Positions 1 to 7,247 of a stretch of DNA of 20,214 nucleotides are shown here, one piece after another. Where the stretch lies: contig JAEXLY010000066.1 of the NCBI GenBank assembly GCA_023444765.1, forward strand, positions 1-20,214, read 5' to 3'. A model generated the notes under the pieces. The model worked only from the letters and a program-made list of their open reading frames with translations. It made no database searches and was not told the DNA's origin. The stretch is from Pseudomonadota bacterium. GTDB taxonomy: Bacteria; Pseudomonadota; Gammaproteobacteria; Xanthomonadales; Xanthomonadaceae. Numbering within the stretch: position 1 is the stretch's first letter; every line of letters begins with the position of its first letter. The position numbers were made by a program, and so were the translations under genes.

Positions 1-982
1 GCAGCTGCTGGCCGCGGGCGCCGGCCTCGCCACGCTTGCCGGCCTGCGGTTGCCGGCGCGCGCCGCGCCGCCACGCGAGGGCCTGCTCCCCGCCCCCGAC
101 GTGCACGTGAGCGACTACCCGACCGTGCAGGCCATGCGCTGGATCGGCGAGACGCTCGAGCGCGAGACCGCCGGCCGGCTGCGTATCCGGCTCTACCACT
201 CCGGCCAGCTCGGGCGCGAGGCGGAAGCCATCGACATGGCCCGTTTCGGTGCGATCGATTTCGCCCGCGTCTACAGCGGCGCGCTCAACAACGCCTTCCC
301 GCTGACCCGCGCGCTGTGCCTGCCCTACGTGTTCGATTCGGTGGCGCACATGCGCCGGGCGATGGATGGCGAGGTCGGGCAGGCGGTGCTGGACGGCTTC
401 GGCACGCGCGATCTGGTCGGCCTGGCCATCTACGACTCCGGCGCGCGTTGCTTCTACAACGCGCGTCGCCCGATCCGCACACCCGCCGACCTGGACGGCA
501 TGAAGATCCGGGTGCCGGTGTCGGACATCTTCATCCGCATGCTGCGCCTGTTCGGCGCCAACGCCACCCCGCTGTCGCTGGGCGAGGTGTACTCGGGCAT
601 GGAGACGCACATGATCGACGGCGCGGAAAACAACATCCGCAGCTTCCATTCCAGCCGGCACTTCGAGGCCGCGCGCTACTGGTCGCAGAGCGAGCATTCC
701 TACGCGCCGGACGTGCTGCTGCTCTCGCGCCGCACCTGGGATGCGCTGGCACCGGCGGACCGCGAGCTGCTGCGCGAGACCGCGCGCCGCTCGGTCGAGG
801 TGATGCGCCAGGCCTGGGATACGTCCGAGGCGAGCGCGCGCGAGCAGGTGATGGCCGCAGGCGTCGAGGCCAACGCGGTCGACGTGGAGGCCTTCCGCCG
901 CGCCGCCGCGCCGCTGCTCGCCGAGTACCGCAAGGACCCACGCATCGACGCACTGCACGCGCGCATCCGCGCCAGCGCATGA
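1..982 (+). CDS. dctP: TRAP transporter substrate-binding protein, DctP family (5' end cut by window)
   Basis: This is the periplasmic solute-binding protein of a TRAP (sodium- or proton-driven) importer, most likely for a sugar acid such as a uronate. The reading frame is open from base 2, and the first residues (LLAAGAGLATLAGLRLPARA) look like the hydrophobic part and cleavage region of a signal peptide. The true start therefore lies upstream of the window; the TTG at 50 is only an internal codon. Family features are visible: the family's typical carboxylate-binding arginine in KIRVP (codon 509-511), and the GAENN stretch (620-634) where the family usually has a ligand-contacting Asn. The C-terminal half is helical and charged. 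It is followed directly by dctQ and dctM. The substrate is inferred from the neighbouring kduI/kduD genes, not from the sequence; C4-dicarboxylates cannot be excluded. Confidence 0.93.
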   Translation, partial: QLLAAGAGLATLAGLRLPARAAPPREGLLPAPDVHVSDYPTVQAMRWIGETLERETAGRLRIRLYHSGQLGREAEAIDMARFGAIDFARVYSGALNNAFPLTRALCLPYVFDSVAHMRRAMDGEVGQAVLDGFGTRDLVGLAIYDSGARCFYNARRPIRTPADLDGMKIRVPVSDIFIRMLRLFGANATPLSLGEVYSGMETHMIDGAENNIRSFHSSRHFEAARYWSQSEHSYAPDVLLLSRRTWDALAPADRELLRETARRSVEVMRQAWDTSEASAREQVMAAGVEANAVDVEAFRRAAAPLLAEYRKDPRIDALHARIRASA

Positions 983-990
983 GGACACAG

Positions 991-1527
991 ATGACTGCAG
1001 CCCCGGCCGACACCCCGACCCGCGACGACGACGACCGCCTCCACGAGCCGGCGCCGGCGCCCGGCCTGCTCGACCGCCTCGGCAGCCTGGCGATCGGCAT
1101 CGCGGCGCTGTCGCTGGCGGGGCTGGTGCTGGTGCAGGGCTGGCAGGTGATCGCCCGCTACGTGTTCAACAACTCGCCCAGCTGGACCGAGCCGGTCACC
1201 CTGCTGCTGCTGAGCACGGCGATGAGCCTGGGCGCGGGGGCGGGCGTGCACACACAGCGGCACTTCTGCTTCAACCTGCTCGCCGAGGCCATGCGTCCGC
1301 GCGTGCGCCGGCTGATGGACGCCTGCGGCGTGCTCGTGGTCGCCGGCATCGGCGCGGTGCTGGCCGGCTGGGGCAGCGTGCTGTTCGCCGACGGGCTCGA
1401 CGTGCGTCTGGCAGGCGCGCCGATGCCGCAGAGCATCAACTTCCTGCCGCTCTCGCTGGGCGGCGCGCTGATGTGCGTGTTCGCGCTGGCGCGGCTGCCG
1501 GCGCTGCTGCGCGGTGGGGAGGGCTGA
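991..1527 (+). CDS. dctQ: TRAP transporter small permease, DctQ family
   Basis: This 178-residue inner-membrane protein is the small (four-helix) subunit of the TRAP importer and pairs with DctM. After a charged, Pro/Ala-rich N-terminus of about 25 residues come four hydrophobic segments, at roughly residues 30-52, 65-85, 105-128 and 150-172. The family's conserved SWTEP motif follows the first helix. Two starts are possible. An ATG at 979 overlaps the dctP stop (ATGA). The ATG at 991 has a GAGGA ribosome-binding site at 981-985 with 5-base spacing and is preferred. The stop lies 3 bases before dctM, so the three genes are translationally linked. Confidence 0.92.
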   Translation: MTAAPADTPTRDDDDRLHEPAPAPGLLDRLGSLAIGIAALSLAGLVLVQGWQVIARYVFNNSPSWTEPVTLLLLSTAMSLGAGAGVHTQRHFCFNLLAEAMRPRVRRLMDACGVLVVAGIGAVLAGWGSVLFADGLDVRLAGAPMPQSINFLPLSLGGALMCVFALARLPALLRGGEG

Positions 1528-1530
1528 GCC

Positions 1531-2814
1531 ATGGGGATCGCGCTCCTGTTCGTGGTGTTCGTCGCGCTGCTGGTGATCGGCGTGCCGGTGGCCTATGCCC
1601 TGGCCGCGGCGTCGCTGGCGACGCTGCTGTATCTCGATCTGCCGGCGGTGGTGCTGGTGCAGCAGGTGGGGGCCGGCATCGGCACCGCCTCGCTGATCGC
1701 GATTCCGCTGTTCATCTTCGCCGGCGAGATCATGATGCGCGGCGGCATCTCCGAGCGCCTGATCGCGCTGGCCGCCGGCCTGGTCGGCCGCGTGCGCGGC
1801 GGGCTGGGGCAGGTGTCGGTGCTGTCGTCGCTGTTCTTCGGCGGCGTGTCGGGCTCGGCCATCGCCGACGTATCGGCGGTGGGCGGCACGATGATCCCGC
1901 AGATGGTCAAGCGCGGCTACGACCGCGACTTCGCGGTCAACGTCAGCATCACCGCCGCGCTGGTGGCGTTGCTGGTGCCGCCCTCGCACAACCTGATCCT
2001 GTACTCGGCGGCGGCCGGCGGCGGCATCTCCATCGCCGACCTCTTCGCCGGCGGCATCCTGCCCGCGCTGCTGATGACAGCGGCGATGATGCTCACCGGT
2101 TACGTGGTCGCGCGGCGCCGCGGCTACGGCACCGAACCCTTCCCCGGCCTGCGCACGGTGCTGCTGCGGCTGGTGTCGGCGCTGCCCGGGCTGGGCCTGG
2201 TCGCGCTGATCTTCGTCGGCATCCGCGCCGGCGTGTTCACCGCGGTCGAGAGCGCGGCGGTGGCGGTGGTGTACGCGCTGCTGGTGACGGTGGTGCTGTA
2301 CCGGCAGCTGCCGTGGCGGGTGTTCCTGGAGACCATCGTGCATGCCTCGCGCACCACCGGCGTGATCCTGTTCGTGATCGCCTGCGCGGCCGCGTTCGGC
2401 TGGATGCTCGCCTACCTGCAGGTGCCGGTGGCGGCGGTGGAGGCGCTGCAGTCGATCGCCGACAGCCGCTACACGGTGCTGCTGCTGATCGTGCTGATCC
2501 TGCTGCTGCTGGGCACCTTCATGGACCTAGCGCCGATGATCCTGATCTGCACGCCGATCTTCCTGCCGGTGGCCAAGGCCTACGGCATTCATCCGGTGCA
2601 CTTCGGCATGGTGCTGGTGCTGACCGGCGGGCTCGGCCTGGTCACGCCGCCGGTCGGCTCGGTGCTGTTCGTCGGCACCGCGATCGGCAAGATCACCATC
2701 GCCGAAAGCCTGCGTTCGATCTGGCCGTTCTGGCTGGCCGGCCTGGCGGTGCTGCTGGGGGTGGTGCTGTTCCCGCAGCTCTCGCTGTGGCTGCCGGCAC
2801 TGCTGCGGAGCTGA
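1531..2814 (+). CDS. dctM: TRAP transporter large permease, DctM family
   Basis: This 427-residue inner-membrane protein forms the transport channel of the TRAP system. Length and content match the family: about 12 hydrophobic segments, the FGGVSGSAIADVSAVG glycine/serine-rich loop near residue 106, the LVPPSHNLILYS hairpin near residue 149, and the second glycine-rich repeat GGLGLVTPPVGSVLF near residue 369. A purine-rich stretch (GGTGGGGAGGG, about 1512-1522) at the end of dctQ can serve as ribosome-binding site. It is the last transporter gene. A GC-rich stem (2823-2841) follows without a T-tract, so transcription may continue into the regulator gene. With dctP and dctQ it makes a complete single-copy TRAP transporter. 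Confidence 0.95.
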   Translation: MGIALLFVVFVALLVIGVPVAYALAAASLATLLYLDLPAVVLVQQVGAGIGTASLIAIPLFIFAGEIMMRGGISERLIALAAGLVGRVRGGLGQVSVLSSLFFGGVSGSAIADVSAVGGTMIPQMVKRGYDRDFAVNVSITAALVALLVPPSHNLILYSAAAGGGISIADLFAGGILPALLMTAAMMLTGYVVARRRGYGTEPFPGLRTVLLRLVSALPGLGLVALIFVGIRAGVFTAVESAAVAVVYALLVTVVLYRQLPWRVFLETIVHASRTTGVILFVIACAAAFGWMLAYLQVPVAAVEALQSIADSRYTVLLLIVLILLLLGTFMDLAPMILICTPIFLPVAKAYGIHPVHFGMVLVLTGGLGLVTPPVGSVLFVGTAIGKITIAESLRSIWPFWLAGLAVLLGVVLFPQLSLWLPALLRS

Positions 2815-2822
2815 CCCGGCCC

Positions 2823-2875
2823 TGGCCTCCGGGGAGGCGCCGGCCGCTACGGGCGTCGGGGGCCCCGGATCCGGC
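2823..2875 (+). terminator. possible weak stem-loops after dctM
   Basis: Two short GC-rich dyads follow the dctM stop: GCCTC/GAGGC with a 4-base loop, and GGGGCC/GGCCCC around GGATCC. There is no following T-run, so this is not a convincing intrinsic terminator. It could weaken, rather than stop, readthrough into the LacI-family gene. Confidence 0.25.
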
Positions 2876-2884
2876 CCCGTGAGG

Positions 2885-2896
2885 CGGACCGGTGTC
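2885..2896. promoter_or_regulatory. possible auxiliary half-operator upstream of the LacI-family gene
   Basis: CGGACCGGTGTC carries a perfect right half (ACCGGTGTC) of the palindrome seen at 2939-2950, but a poor left half. Its centre is 54 bases from that site. Pairs of operators are common for LacI-family repressors, but this one is only a half match. Confidence 0.3.
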
Positions 2897-2927
2897 GCCG
2901 GCTGCCACAAAGCGCGCCGTGCCGCGC

Positions 2928-2933
2928 TAGACT
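2928..2933 (+). promoter_or_regulatory. putative -10 box of the LacI-family regulator gene
   Basis: TAGACT is identical to the -10 box proposed for kduI at 4278-4283 and lies 34 bases before the start codon. The -35 is poor: CTGCCA at 2902-2907 gives a 20-base spacer. The predicted operator at 2939-2950 lies just downstream, over the expected transcription start. Confidence 0.45.
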
Positions 2934-2938
2934 GCCCG

Positions 2939-2950
2939 GACACCGGTATC
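2939..2950. promoter_or_regulatory. predicted LacI-family operator in front of the regulator gene
   Basis: GACACCGGTATC is a palindrome in 10 of 12 positions with a central CCGG, typical of the CG-centred operators of LacI-family proteins. The same core occurs at the kduI promoter (4257-4268). Its place between the -10 box and the start codon fits autorepression. Confidence 0.6.
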
Positions 2951-2967
2951 ACCGGGGCAGGAACCGT

Positions 2968-4017
2968 ATGTCGCGCGATCCCAGGGAAGACAACGCCAAA
3001 GCTTCGCTCGGCGGCCGCACCGCCACCATCAACGACATCGCCCGCCTGGCGGGCGTGTCCAAGAAGACCGTCTCGCGGATCATCAACCGCTCGCCCCTGG
3101 TGCGCGCCGATACCCGCGAGAAGGTCGAGGCGCTGATGCGCGAGGTCGGCTACGTGCCCGATCCGATGGCGCGCGGGCTGGCGTTCCGGCGCTCGTTCCT
3201 GATCGGGATGATCTACGACAACCCCACCGCGCAGTACATCGTCGACATCCAGTACGGGGCGCTCGACGCGCTGCGCGACTCGGGCTTCGAGCTGGTAGTG
3301 CATCCCTGCGACAGCCGCAGCCCGGACTACGTCGAGGGCGTGCGCCGCTTCGTGCAGCAGCAGAAGCTGCACGGGGTGATGCTGGTGCCGCGTGTGTCGG
3401 AAGACCAGGCGCTGTGCGACATGCTCAACCAGATCGGCTGCCGCTATGCGCGCATCGCCGCGGTGTCGCTGGACGGTCCCGAGAAGATGGTGGTCACCCA
3501 CGACCGCGACGGCGCGGCGGAGGTGGCCGACTACCTGCAGAGCCTCGGCCACCGCGACGTGGCCATGATCACCGGCCCGGCCGCCTACCGCTCGGCGATC
3601 GAGCGCACCGAAGGCTTCGTCGGCGCGTTGCGCCGGCGCGGCATCGAGCTGCCGAAGTCGCGCCTGGTGGAAGCCGGCTATACCTTCGAATCCGGCGTGG
3701 CCGCCGCCGAGAAGCTGCTGGCGGGCAGGAAGCGTCCGACCGCCATCTTCTGCGGCAACGACGAGATGGCGGCGGGCGTGTATCGCGTTGCCCTGCGCAC
3801 CGGAATCCAGATCCCGCAGCAGCTGTCGGTGGTCGGCTACGACGACAGCACGCTGGCTTCGCGCCTGTGGCCGCCGCTGACCTCGGTACGCCGCGACACC
3901 CGCGACACCGGCCGGATGGCGGCGGCCATGCTGCTCCAGCCCGAATCCGCGAGCCGTCCGCTCGCGAGCGTGCGGCCTCATCTGGTCATCCGCGACTCCT
4001 GCCAGCCGCCGGCCTGA
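2968..4017 (+). CDS. LacI-family transcriptional regulator, likely of the uronate/pectin genes
   Basis: This 349-residue DNA-binding repressor has the full LacI layout. The N-terminal helix-turn-helix (about residues 19-40, ATINDIARLAGVSKKTVSRI) is followed by the hinge helix near residues 65-72 (DPMARGLA). The C-terminal periplasmic-binding-protein-like sensor domain carries the usual landmarks FCGNDEMAAGVYR and LSVVGYDDS. The start at 2968 has an AGGA site at 2959-2962 with 5-base spacing. The gene sits between the TRAP genes and kduI, in the same direction. A matching palindrome precedes both this gene and kduI, so it most likely represses both and is released by a pathway intermediate such as KDG. 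That effector is an inference. It plays the role of KdgR but belongs to LacI, not to the IclR-type KdgR of enterobacteria. Confidence 0.92.
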   Translation: MSRDPREDNAKASLGGRTATINDIARLAGVSKKTVSRIINRSPLVRADTREKVEALMREVGYVPDPMARGLAFRRSFLIGMIYDNPTAQYIVDIQYGALDALRDSGFELVVHPCDSRSPDYVEGVRRFVQQQKLHGVMLVPRVSEDQALCDMLNQIGCRYARIAAVSLDGPEKMVVTHDRDGAAEVADYLQSLGHRDVAMITGPAAYRSAIERTEGFVGALRRRGIELPKSRLVEAGYTFESGVAAAEKLLAGRKRPTAIFCGNDEMAAGVYRVALRTGIQIPQQLSVVGYDDSTLASRLWPPLTSVRRDTRDTGRMAAAMLLQPESASRPLASVRPHLVIRDSCQPPA

Positions 4018-4254
4018 ACGCGGCGGCGGGCCCGGGGTCGCGCGGGCCGCTCGACGCCAGCGGTCGGGACGCCGGTCGACCGTCCCCGCAGCCTCCGGCC
4101 GGACATCCGGGACGACTCCTGTCCGACCGCATGGCGGCGGCCACCCGTGTCCAACGCCTCGCCCTGTGTCCCCGGCTCGCTGCAGGAACGATCACGTCGA
4201 TGGGCACTGCTCCGGCACCGACCGGGCGCCGCGTCATGCATGCCGCAGCGCAGT

Positions 4255-4283
4255 ATGACACCGGTTACCAGAACGGGTAGACT
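4255..4283 (+). promoter_or_regulatory. putative sigma-70 promoter of kduI-kduD-esterase
   Basis: The -35 is ATGACA (4255-4260, 5 of 6 to TTGACA), followed by a 17-base spacer and the -10 TAGACT (4278-4283). This is the best-formed promoter in the window. The operator palindrome overlaps the -35 and the first part of the spacer, the classic position for repression. Confidence 0.65.
4257..4268. promoter_or_regulatory. predicted LacI-family operator on the kduI promoter
   Basis: GACACCGGTTAC shares GACACCGGT with the site at 2939-2950 and keeps a central ACCGGT with matching outer G/C. Bound repressor would cover the -35 box of the kduI promoter. Confidence 0.6.
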
Positions 4284-4340
4284 GCCTCCGTCGATCCCCC
4301 TCGGGCCGCAGGCCGGCCCCTCGAATCACGGAGTGCCGCG

Positions 4341-5189
4341 ATGTTCCGCAAGACCTACCACGCCACCCACCCCGACATGATGGATGGCGCCAGCAACGAC
4401 CAGCTGCGCGACCGCTACCTGGTCGGCGACCTGTTCGTCGCGGACACGGTGCAGCTCAACTATTCGCACAACGAGCGTTTCGTGATCGGTGGTGCCGCAC
4501 CGGAGGCGAAGGCCGTCGACCTGCCGCGCCAGACCGAGCCCGAATCGGCCAAGGGCCATCCGTTCCTGGAGCGCCGCGAGCTGGGCGTGATCAACGTCGG
4601 CGCCGGCGCGGGCAAGGTCACGGTGGACGGCACCGAGTACGCGCTCGGGCCGAAGGACGGGCTGTACGTGGCGATGGGCAGCCAGGACGTGTCGTTCGCT
4701 TCCGACGATGCGGCCAGTCCGGCGAAGTTCTACCTGACCTCGACGCCCGCGCACGCGCGCTTCGAGACGAAGAAGCTGTCGATCAAGGACGCCGTCGCGC
4801 TCGACCGCGGCGCGCTGGAAACCAGCAACGAACGCACCATCTACCAGTTCATCGTGCCGGCCACCTGCCAGTCCTCGCAGCTGCTGCTGGGCCTGACCGT
4901 GCTCAAGCCCGGCAGCGTGTGGAACACGATGCCGCCGCACCTGCACGACCGGCGCAGCGAGGTCTATTTCTACTTCGACCTCGGCCAGGACGACCGCGTC
5001 TACCACTTCATGGGCCAGCCCGACGCGCAGCGCCACATCGTGATGGCCAACGACGAGGCGGTGATCTCGCCGCCGTGGTCGATCCACATGGGGTCGGGCA
5101 CGTCCAACTACGCCTTCATCTGGGCGATGGGCGGCGAGAACCTCGACTACACCGACATGCACGTGCTGGACATCTGCCAGCTCAAGTAA
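4341..5189 (+). CDS. kduI: 5-dehydro-4-deoxy-D-glucuronate isomerase (5-keto-4-deoxyuronate isomerase)
   Basis: This cytoplasmic zinc enzyme isomerises 5-keto-4-deoxyuronate, formed from the unsaturated uronate released by pectate lyases, to 2,5-diketo-3-deoxygluconate (EC 5.3.1.17). The 282-residue length matches the family (about 278). The KduI bicupin signature is intact: H200, H202 and E207 in PPHLHDRRSEVYFYF and H249 in WSIHMG correspond to the four zinc ligands of the E. coli enzyme. The N-terminus (RKTYHATHPDMMDG) and SNERTIYQFI are also typical. The start has GGAG at 4330-4333 with 7-base spacing. It begins a probable operon with kduD and the esterase gene, under the predicted LacI-family operator. 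Confidence 0.97.
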   Translation: MFRKTYHATHPDMMDGASNDQLRDRYLVGDLFVADTVQLNYSHNERFVIGGAAPEAKAVDLPRQTEPESAKGHPFLERRELGVINVGAGAGKVTVDGTEYALGPKDGLYVAMGSQDVSFASDDAASPAKFYLTSTPAHARFETKKLSIKDAVALDRGALETSNERTIYQFIVPATCQSSQLLLGLTVLKPGSVWNTMPPHLHDRRSEVYFYFDLGQDDRVYHFMGQPDAQRHIVMANDEAVISPPWSIHMGSGTSNYAFIWAMGGENLDYTDMHVLDICQLK

Positions 5190-5211
5190 CGCGACTCCAG
5201 GAGGCAACAAC

Positions 5212-5970
5212 GTGGCAGGCAATCCCTTCAGTCTGGAAGGCAAGGTCGCGCTGGTCACCGGCGCCAACACCGGGCTCGGCCAGGGCATCGCGCTGGCGCT
5301 GGCCGAAGCCGGCGCCGACATCGCCGGCGCCGGCATCGTGGAAGCCGCGGAAACCGGCGAGAAGGTGCGCGCGCTCGGCCGTCGCTTCGTCAACCTCGAC
5401 GCCAACCTGATCTCGATCGAGCCGGTGGAACGGCTGGTGCGCGAGACCGTCGAACAGCTCGGCGGGCTCCACATCCTGGTCAACAACGCCGGCCTGATCC
5501 GCCGCGCCGACGCGGTGGATTTCAGCGAGAAGGACTGGGACGACGTGATGAACGTCAACATCAAGTCCGCGTTCTTCATGTCGCAGGCGGCCGGCCGCCA
5601 CTTCATCGCGCAGGGCAGCGGCAAGATCATCAACATCGCCTCGATGCTGTCGTTCCAGGGCGGCATCCGCGTGCCGTCCTACACCGCGTCCAAGAGCGGC
5701 ATCGCCGGCATCACCCGGCTGCTGGCCAACGAGTGGGGCGCGAAGGGCGTGAACATCAACGCGATCGCGCCAGGCTACATGGCCACCGACAACACCGCGC
5801 AGCTGCGCGCGGACGCCGAACGCAGCAAGGCCATCCTCGATCGCATCCCCGCGGGGCGTTGGGGCGAGCCATCGGATCTTGGCGGTACCGCGGTGTTCCT
5901 GGCCAGTCGGGCATCGGACTACGTCAACGGCGCGATCATTCCGGTCGACGGCGGCTGGCTGGCGCGCTGA
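5212..5970 (+). CDS. kduD: 2-dehydro-3-deoxy-D-gluconate 5-dehydrogenase (short-chain dehydrogenase)
   Basis: This NAD-dependent SDR enzyme reduces 2,5-diketo-3-deoxygluconate to 2-keto-3-deoxygluconate (EC 1.1.1.127), the step after KduI. Its 252 residues carry the classical SDR motifs: TGANTGLG (16-23) for the cofactor, NNAG (91-94), and the catalytic S144, Y157 and K161. The C-terminal region NGAIIPVDGGWLAR is typical. The start is GTG, chosen because a perfect AGGAGG lies at 5199-5204 with 7-base spacing and because MAGNPFSLEGKVALVTG aligns with the family N-terminus. It follows kduI by 22 bases. The product (KDG) should feed KDG kinase and aldolase, which are not in this window. Confidence 0.95.
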   Translation: MAGNPFSLEGKVALVTGANTGLGQGIALALAEAGADIAGAGIVEAAETGEKVRALGRRFVNLDANLISIEPVERLVRETVEQLGGLHILVNNAGLIRRADAVDFSEKDWDDVMNVNIKSAFFMSQAAGRHFIAQGSGKIINIASMLSFQGGIRVPSYTASKSGIAGITRLLANEWGAKGVNINAIAPGYMATDNTAQLRADAERSKAILDRIPAGRWGEPSDLGGTAVFLASRASDYVNGAIIPVDGGWLAR

Positions 5971-5984
5971 CCACGCGGGTTTTC

Positions 5985-6037
5985 CGGAACGGACGGACAA
6001 TCGACCTCCTCCCCGATGCGGTGCGCCGTCCGTTCCG
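5985..6037. repeat. 12-bp perfect inverted repeat between kduD and the esterase gene
   Basis: CGGAACGGACGG (5985-5996) pairs perfectly with CCGTCCGTTCCG (6026-6037). The 29-base loop can itself fold a 4-bp inner stem (ATCG 6000-6003 with CGAT 6014-6017). It lies in the 131-base gap of a likely transcript. No T-run follows, so it is not a standard terminator. It may set the kduI-kduD to esterase transcript ratio. Confidence 0.6.
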
Positions 6038-6101
6038 CTTCTCTGCAGTCCCGCCAGCGCCGGAGGACCTTGGCGCACCGCGGCAGATCCGAGGTCCCGC
6101 C

Positions 6102-7223
6102 ATGTTCCGCGCGCTGACGCTGTTGCTGGCCTGTACCGCCATGGGCGTCGCCGCGACCGCCCACGCCGCGGAGCGACCGCTGCGGGTGTTCATCGCCGGC
6201 GATTCCACCGCCAGCGCCTATCCGCCCGAGCGTGCACCGCGCGAGGGCTGGGGCATGCGTCTGCAGGACTGGCTGGCCGACGGCGTCGAGGTCCACAACC
6301 ACGCGCAAAGCGGGCGCAGCGCGCGCAGCTTCGTCGAACAGGGCTGGCTGGACGGCATCGGCCGGGAACTGGCTCCGGGCGACGTGCTGCTGGTGCAGTT
6401 CGGCCACAACGACGCGAAGGTCGAGGATCCGGCGCGATACAGCGAGCCGCTGGCCGAGTATCCGCGCTGGCTGATGCGCTACGTCGCGCTGGCGCGCGCG
6501 CGCGGCGCCACGCCCGTGCTGGTGACGCCGGTGGCACGGCGCAAGTTCGATGGCAACCAGCTGCTCGACACCCACGGGCCCTATCCGCACGCGGTCCGCG
6601 ATCTGGCGCGCCGCGAGGGCGTCGCGCTGGTCGACCTGACCGCGTCGAGCATGGACTGGCTGCGGATGCTCGGCGATGGCGGTTCCAGGCCCTACTTCAT
6701 GCATGTTCCGGCGCAGAGGCAGGCCGACGACACCCATTTCAGCGCAGCCGGCGCGCGGGTGGTGGCCTGCCTGGTGGCGGCGGGCTGGCGACACGCCGAT
6801 ATCCGCGCCCCGGTGCGCGCGGTCGCCGACCAGGACTGTCACGCGATCGCGGCTTCGCGGCCGGCCTCGACCTCGATGGTGGTCAACGAATCGGACATCA
6901 GCGAAACGCAGCCCGGCCCGCATGGCGGCCAAGGGCTGACAACCGCGTACCCGTTCTTCGCCGATGCCACGGGCGTCGACCTCGTGTTCCGCAAGCGCGC
7001 GCTGCATCCGGGTGCGACCATCGCCGCGCACGTGAACGACAAGGACGAGATCTACTACGTGCTGTCGGGGCGGGGCGAGCTGGTCCTCAACGGCGAGGTG
7101 CGCGAAGTCGGCCCCGGCGACGCCATCCTCACCCGCAGCGGGGACAGCCACGCGCTGCGTCAGCTGGGCGAGCAGGACCTGGTGATCTTCATCGTCTTCG
7201 ACGAGGCTTCGCGCAGCCCCTGA
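6102..7223 (+). CDS. secreted SGNH esterase (rhamnogalacturonan acetylesterase-like) fused to a C-terminal cupin
   Basis: This 373-residue exported protein probably removes acetyl groups from rhamnogalacturonan or other pectic sugars. A signal peptide spans residues 1-22 (hydrophobic core, cleavage after AHA). The SGNH hydrolase domain spans about 25-240: GDST with nucleophile S35, the oxyanion residues G71 (QSGRS) and N103 (GHND), and DDTH with D209 and H212. Family CE12/RhgT is the closest fit I recognise. From about residue 259 a cupin domain follows in the same frame: motif 1 HVNDKDEIYYVLSGRGEL (H310, E316) and motif 2 GDAILTRSGDSHAL (H350). The usual second motif-1 His is N312. The start has GAGG at 6091-6094 with 7-base spacing. 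The gene follows kduD in a likely operon. The cupin may bind sugar or metal; its role is unknown. Confidence 0.85.
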   Translation: MFRALTLLLACTAMGVAATAHAAERPLRVFIAGDSTASAYPPERAPREGWGMRLQDWLADGVEVHNHAQSGRSARSFVEQGWLDGIGRELAPGDVLLVQFGHNDAKVEDPARYSEPLAEYPRWLMRYVALARARGATPVLVTPVARRKFDGNQLLDTHGPYPHAVRDLARREGVALVDLTASSMDWLRMLGDGGSRPYFMHVPAQRQADDTHFSAAGARVVACLVAAGWRHADIRAPVRAVADQDCHAIAASRPASTSMVVNESDISETQPGPHGGQGLTTAYPFFADATGVDLVFRKRALHPGATIAAHVNDKDEIYYVLSGRGELVLNGEVREVGPGDAILTRSGDSHALRQLGEQDLVIFIVFDEASRSP

Positions 7224-7247
7224 TCCGCCATGCCGGCGGCTACGCGC

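Larger units (their letters stand above)
4018..4340. other. 323-base intergenic region, regulator gene to kduI
   Basis: I find no credible gene here on either strand. The first 230 bases are GC-rich with a 6-bp stem (GGCCCG 4029-4034 with CGGGCC 4043-4048) that might end the regulator transcript but lacks a T-run. The last 90 bases hold the kduI promoter, its operator and the ribosome-binding site GGAG at 4330-4333. Confidence 0.7.

Noticed and set aside
50..52. TTG as start codon of the first gene
   Set aside because: The frame is open upstream to the window edge and encodes a typical signal-peptide core, so the real start is outside the window.
2092..2103. CTCACCGGTTAC inside dctM, matching 10 of 12 bases of the kduI operator
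   Set aside because: It lies within coding sequence, encodes ordinary DctM residues (LTGYV), has no nearby promoter, and such GC-rich 10-mers are expected by chance here.
700..2343. Long minus-strand open frame opposite dctPQM (His/Gln/Arg-rich)
   Set aside because: Low-complexity shadow of the high-GC coding strand; no domain and the plus-strand genes are certain.
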